Translations under genes and position numbers: made by a program
The notes under the pieces: model-generated
Told to the model about the DNA's origin: nothing
What the model saw: the letters and a program-made list of their open reading frames with translations, nothing else
The model's database searches: none
Shown: piece after piece, positions 61,210 through 64,000 of the stretch
How positions within the stretch are numbered: the stretch's first letter is position 1
Layout: each line of letters begins with the position of its first letter
Assembly (NCBI RefSeq): GCF_900156155.1
Contig: NZ_FTMD01000004.1
Span: 124,001 to 188,000, forward strand
Reading direction: 5' to 3'
Source: Aromatoleum tolulyticum
GTDB lineage: Bacteria > Pseudomonadota > Gammaproteobacteria > Burkholderiales > Rhodocyclaceae
DNA length: 64,000 bases

Positions 61210-62620
61210 GGTCGCTTTCCTCCTGATTGGCCGGAACCGGCAGGCGTGTGGTGATGCGCAGGCCGCCCCCGGGCGCGCTGCCCAGACGGAACTCGCCCTG
61301 CAGTTCGGCGACGCGCTCGCGCATGCCGCGCAGTCCGAAGCCGGGGACTGCTTGCGCAGGAAGTCCGCAGCCGTTGTCGGAGACTTCGAGCTCGAGCGTG
61401 TCGTCCGTCATCGCGACGCGTACCGCGACACGCGTGGCGCCGGAGTGACGCGCGACGTTGGTGAGGCTCTCCTGCAGCAGGCGCAGTACCGTGATGCCTA
61501 TCCGTGCGCTCGCGGGACGCGCGGACGACGCACTGCAGTCGATCGCGACATGGGGGTGGATTTCCGACCAGATCCGACAGTATTCGCTGACCGCCTGGTC
61601 GAGCCCGCATCCCGCGCCGATCGACGGACGCAAGCGCTGCAGGATCGCGCGGACGCCGTCCTGCATCTGGCCGGTCATCGCGAGAATGGCCTGTGCACTG
61701 GCGTGGATGCGGGGCTGGTCGGCGCTGCGTTGCAGGATCGCGCCGGAGATCGCGCGCACGGCGGCGATGCCCTGACCGAGTTCGTCGTGCAGCTCGCGCG
61801 CGATGAGGCGGCGTTCGTCCTCGAGACGCGCCTGCACTGCGCTGGCGAAGGCCTGGTCCTCTTCCAGGCGCAGGTTCCGGTCGCGACTCTTGTCCAGCGC
61901 CGCGGCGAGGCGGTTGTAGCTCGTCGCGACGCGGTCGAGTTCGGCGACGCGGTAGCTCGGCAGGCGCTGGTCAAAGCGTCCTTCCGTGCCACGGGCAAGT
62001 GCCCGATCGATTTCCGCGAGGGGCGCCAGCGCACGCTGCACGGCCCAACGCGTCGCGACGGCAGCGGCGAGCAGCGCCAGGAGCACGCCGCCGGCGACGG
62101 CCCGCAGGTCGTCCCACGCGTCGAGCACCGAACGCGAGGCGTCGGGCCGCAGCAGGATCTCGCGGTCGCCCGCGTCGAAACGGCGCACCGGCAGCGTCGG
62201 CGCGACCCAGTCCGAGAACCAGGCGGGCGCGAAACGTCCCGCCTTGTAGGTGGATTCCGGCGAAACGTGGAGCAGCCGGCCGTCGGCGGCGACGACTTCG
62301 AGGCGATTCGCGCGCAGTCGGCCGACCGCACGCAGGTGCCCCATCAGGCGCGCGGGTCCCTCGTCGGGGTCGCGCAGGGTCTCCGACACGAGCACGACGA
62401 GCCACTGCTGGGCGACCTGGCTCGCCGCATGCACTTCCTCTCGGATCGCGCGTCGGGTCTCGCCCAACCACCATGCGATGCCGGCGGCTTGCACCACGAT
62501 CAGGGCGGCGAAGAGGACGAAGCCGACGCGCGACGCGAGCGAGACCGGGCGAGACCGCGCCGTGCGCCCGCGGACACGTCCGAACGACGACGGCCAGAGG
62601 AAGGTCGCGGTGGAATTCAC
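61193..62620 (-). CDS. NarX-type sensor histidine kinase (HisKA_3)
   Basis: A 475-residue membrane kinase. TM1 is at about 32-52 (GFVLFAALIVVQAAGIAWWL), the periplasmic domain runs to about residue 173 and TM2 at about 174-194 (VAGGVLLALLAAAVATRWAV). A HAMP region (DRALARGTEGRFDQRLPSYR) leads into the HisKA_3 dimerisation helix with the phosphoacceptor His in IARELHDELGQGIAAVR near residue 276. The HATPase domain shows LLQESLTNVARHSGA and VSDNGCGLPAQAVPGFGLRGMRERV. It starts at a GTG that overlaps the qor stop (GTGA) and ends overlapping the regulator gene, so qor, kinase and regulator form one operon. The stimulus is unknown. Confidence 0.92.
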   Translation of the reverse strand: MNSTATFLWPSSFGRVRGRTARSRPVSLASRVGFVLFAALIVVQAAGIAWWLGETRRAIREEVHAASQVAQQWLVVLVSETLRDPDEGPARLMGHLRAVGRLRANRLEVVAADGRLLHVSPESTYKAGRFAPAWFSDWVAPTLPVRRFDAGDREILLRPDASRSVLDAWDDLRAVAGGVLLALLAAAVATRWAVQRALAPLAEIDRALARGTEGRFDQRLPSYRVAELDRVATSYNRLAAALDKSRDRNLRLEEDQAFASAVQARLEDERRLIARELHDELGQGIAAVRAISGAILQRSADQPRIHASAQAILAMTGQMQDGVRAILQRLRPSIGAGCGLDQAVSEYCRIWSEIHPHVAIDCSASSARPASARIGITVLRLLQESLTNVARHSGATRVAVRVAMTDDTLELEVSDNGCGLPAQAVPGFGLRGMRERVAELQGEFRLGSAPGGGLRITTRLPVPANQEESDHGCHA

Positions 62621-63606
62621 GGGATCAGCACACTGCAGCCGGTGGTGAGGCGGGCCTCGAGATCCTGGTGCGCGCGGGCCGCATCCGCCAGCGGATAACG
62701 CCGCTCGACCGGGATCGTGACCGCGCCGCGGGCGACCATGCCGAACAGGTCGTCGGCCATCTCCTGCGTCGCTTCGCGGCTCGCCAGGTGAGTAAAGAGG
62801 GTCGGACGACTGACGTAAAGGGACTTGGCGGCGAGCATCTGCAGGCTGAAAGGTGGAACCGGCCCCGAGGACGACCCGAACACCGCGAGCAGCCCGAACG
62901 GACGCAGGCACTGCAGCGAGCCCGCGAAGGTGTCGTTGCCGACCGAGTCGTAGACGACCTTCACACCCTGGCCGCCGGTGATGTCGGCGACCCGCGCGAC
63001 GAAGTCCTCGCGGCGGTAGTCGATCACATGCGCGGCGCCGTTGAGCAGCGCGAGCGCGCATTTCTCGGGCGAGCCGGCCGTGCCGATGAGCTTGAGCCCC
63101 ATGGCGCGCGCCCACTGGCAGGCGATCAGGCCGACCCCGCCCGCCGCCGCGTGGAACAGCACGAAGTCGCCCGGCAGGAGCCCGCCCCGCGGCTGCGTCT
63201 GGCGCAGCAGGTACTGCACGGTGAGCCCCTTGAGCATCATCGCCGCGCCGGTGTCGTAGTCGATTTCGTCCGGCAGGCGCACGACGTTCTTCGCCGGCAA
63301 TACGCGCGCCGTGCTATAGGCGCCCGGCGGCTGGCAGGCGTAGGCGGCGCGGTCGCCGGGCTGCAGGTGGGCGACGCCCTCCCCCACCGCTTCGACGATG
63401 CCGGCGCCTTCCATGCCGATGCCGGCCGGCATGTCCAGCGGATAGAGCCCGCTGCGGTAGTAAACGTCGATGAAGTTCAAGCCGCAGGCGTGGTGGCGGA
63501 TGCGCACTTCGCCGGGACCGGGCATCCCGACCGGCACCTCCTCCAGACGCAGCACTTCGGGGCCGCCGGGCGTGTGGATGCGGATCGCACGTTCGATTGT
63601 TGGCAT
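62617..63606 (-). CDS. NADPH:quinone oxidoreductase (QorA-like, MDR superfamily)
   Basis: A 329-residue zinc-independent medium-chain reductase. The N-terminal GroES-like domain (AIRIHTPGGPEVLRLEEVPVG, ACGLNFIDVYYRSGLYPLDMP) is followed by GIGMEGAGIVEAVGEGV, the typical LKGLTVQYLLRQTQP, and the NADPH-binding VLFHAAAGGVGLIACQWARAMG near residue 145, then VKVVYDSVGNDTFAGSL and FGSSSGPVPPF. It reduces quinones or related electrophiles. The ATG at 63606 gives the normal N-terminus; longer starts up to 63651 add Ala/Gly residues only. Its stop overlaps the GTG of the sensor-kinase gene, which ties it to a two-component system, an uncommon combination. Confidence 0.92.
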   Translation of the reverse strand: MPTIERAIRIHTPGGPEVLRLEEVPVGMPGPGEVRIRHHACGLNFIDVYYRSGLYPLDMPAGIGMEGAGIVEAVGEGVAHLQPGDRAAYACQPPGAYSTARVLPAKNVVRLPDEIDYDTGAAMMLKGLTVQYLLRQTQPRGGLLPGDFVLFHAAAGGVGLIACQWARAMGLKLIGTAGSPEKCALALLNGAAHVIDYRREDFVARVADITGGQGVKVVYDSVGNDTFAGSLQCLRPFGLLAVFGSSSGPVPPFSLQMLAAKSLYVSRPTLFTHLASREATQEMADDLFGMVARGAVTIPVERRYPLADAARAHQDLEARLTTGCSVLIP

Positions 63607-63654
63607 CTTCGCTCTCATGCCCGCGGGGGAGCAGGCGCTCCCCCGCGGCACACG

Positions 63655-64000
63655 TCAGAACACGTACGCGAAGCGCACGTTGAGGTTGTTCGACACCGGC
63701 ATGTTCTTGCCGTCGATGCCGCCCTCGTAATGGACCGACAGGTGGTAGGTCGGTGCCAGGTGGAACATCACCCCGACCGCCCCGGCAAGTTCATGCGCGG
63801 CGGGAGCGCCGTCCTTGCTGTTCTGCCACTGGTAATCCACGCCGACGTACGGCTCGATCAGCTGCGAGACGCGGTAGCCGAAGCGGTTGTTGAAGTAGTA
63901 CTGGTTGGCCGGCTCGGCCGCGCCCTTGCGCTCGACGGGACCGTTGATCGTCGCGCCGAGGTTGCCGGTGTAGTTGAACTTGTCGTACTGGGCGTCCCAG
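63655..64000 (-). CDS. Outer-membrane beta-barrel protein (C-terminal part)
   Basis: About 114 residues of the C-terminal end are inside the window; the gene starts beyond base 64000. Alternating strands rich in aromatic residues (DAQYDKFNYTGNLGATINGP, NQYYFNNRFGYRVSQLIEPYVG, YHLSVHYEGGIDG) and the last residue Phe in NLNVRFAYVF indicate a BAM-assembled barrel, possibly porin- or transporter-like. The start, length and substrate cannot be seen. It lies 48 bases upstream of the quinone reductase gene in the same orientation. Confidence 0.75.
   Translation of the reverse strand, partial: WDAQYDKFNYTGNLGATINGPVERKGAAEPANQYYFNNRFGYRVSQLIEPYVGVDYQWQNSKDGAPAAHELAGAVGVMFHLAPTYHLSVHYEGGIDGKNMPVSNNLNVRFAYVF

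Overview
The window is GC-rich bacterial chromosome from a betaproteobacterium, most likely order Rhodocyclales (Azoarcus/Aromatoleum/Thauera type). This is inferred from the gene families, not from a search. Supporting signs are an EpsB/EpsL/EpsDEFG exopolysaccharide locus of the exosortase-linked kind, the lptD-surA-pdxA-rsmA string, AmgK-MurU peptidoglycan recycling, the hemC-hemD-hemX-hemY block, and an HPr-rel-A gene set. Nearly all of the window is ordinary coding sequence. Long reading frames on the opposite strand are GC-driven shadows.

Region 1 (1-13610) is an exopolysaccharide locus. A leftward run encodes a small exported protein with an unusual C-terminus, EpsD, EpsE, EpsF, EpsG, a GT2 glycosyltransferase, an O-antigen-ligase-like polymerase, a large secreted protein of unknown function, a serine-acetyltransferase-like enzyme and a GT4 glycosyltransferase cut by the window edge. 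EpsL (leftward) and EpsB (rightward, priming sugar-phosphate transferase) diverge from a conspicuously AT-richer spacer. No exosortase is visible here; the locus continues to the left.

Region 2 (13723-33538) is mostly housekeeping. It holds a DUF3617 protein, exonuclease III, a Crp/Fnr regulator with a clear palindrome in front of a small DUF2892 membrane protein, the leftward lptD-surA-pdxA-rsmA operon, and rightward amgK-murU, pepP-ubiH, a c-heme-motif diguanylate cyclase, dusB-fis, purH-purD and hemF.

Region 3 (33601-44338) has leftward hemC-hemD-hemX-hemY, ppc, an AlgR-like LytTR regulator without its usual kinase neighbour, argH, and a Ser/Thr kinase fused to a cyclic-nucleotide-binding domain.

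Region 4 (44520-47678) is the most unusual part. A well-spaced sigma-54-type promoter precedes a Tat-type secreted six-cysteine protein, a PqqD-like protein, an HprK-related kinase A and a nucleotidyltransferase-family protein: an HPr-rel-A system whose function is not established.

Region 5 (47642-64000) holds grxD, prmC-prfA-hemA, tRNA-Phe, yjcH-actP, a TctDE-like two-component pair, groES-groEL with a CIRCE operator and a sigma-70/sigma-32-like promoter, a PEBP-family periplasmic protein, a P460-like c-type cytochrome, a qor - NarX/NarL-type two-component operon, and the C-terminal end of an outer-membrane barrel.
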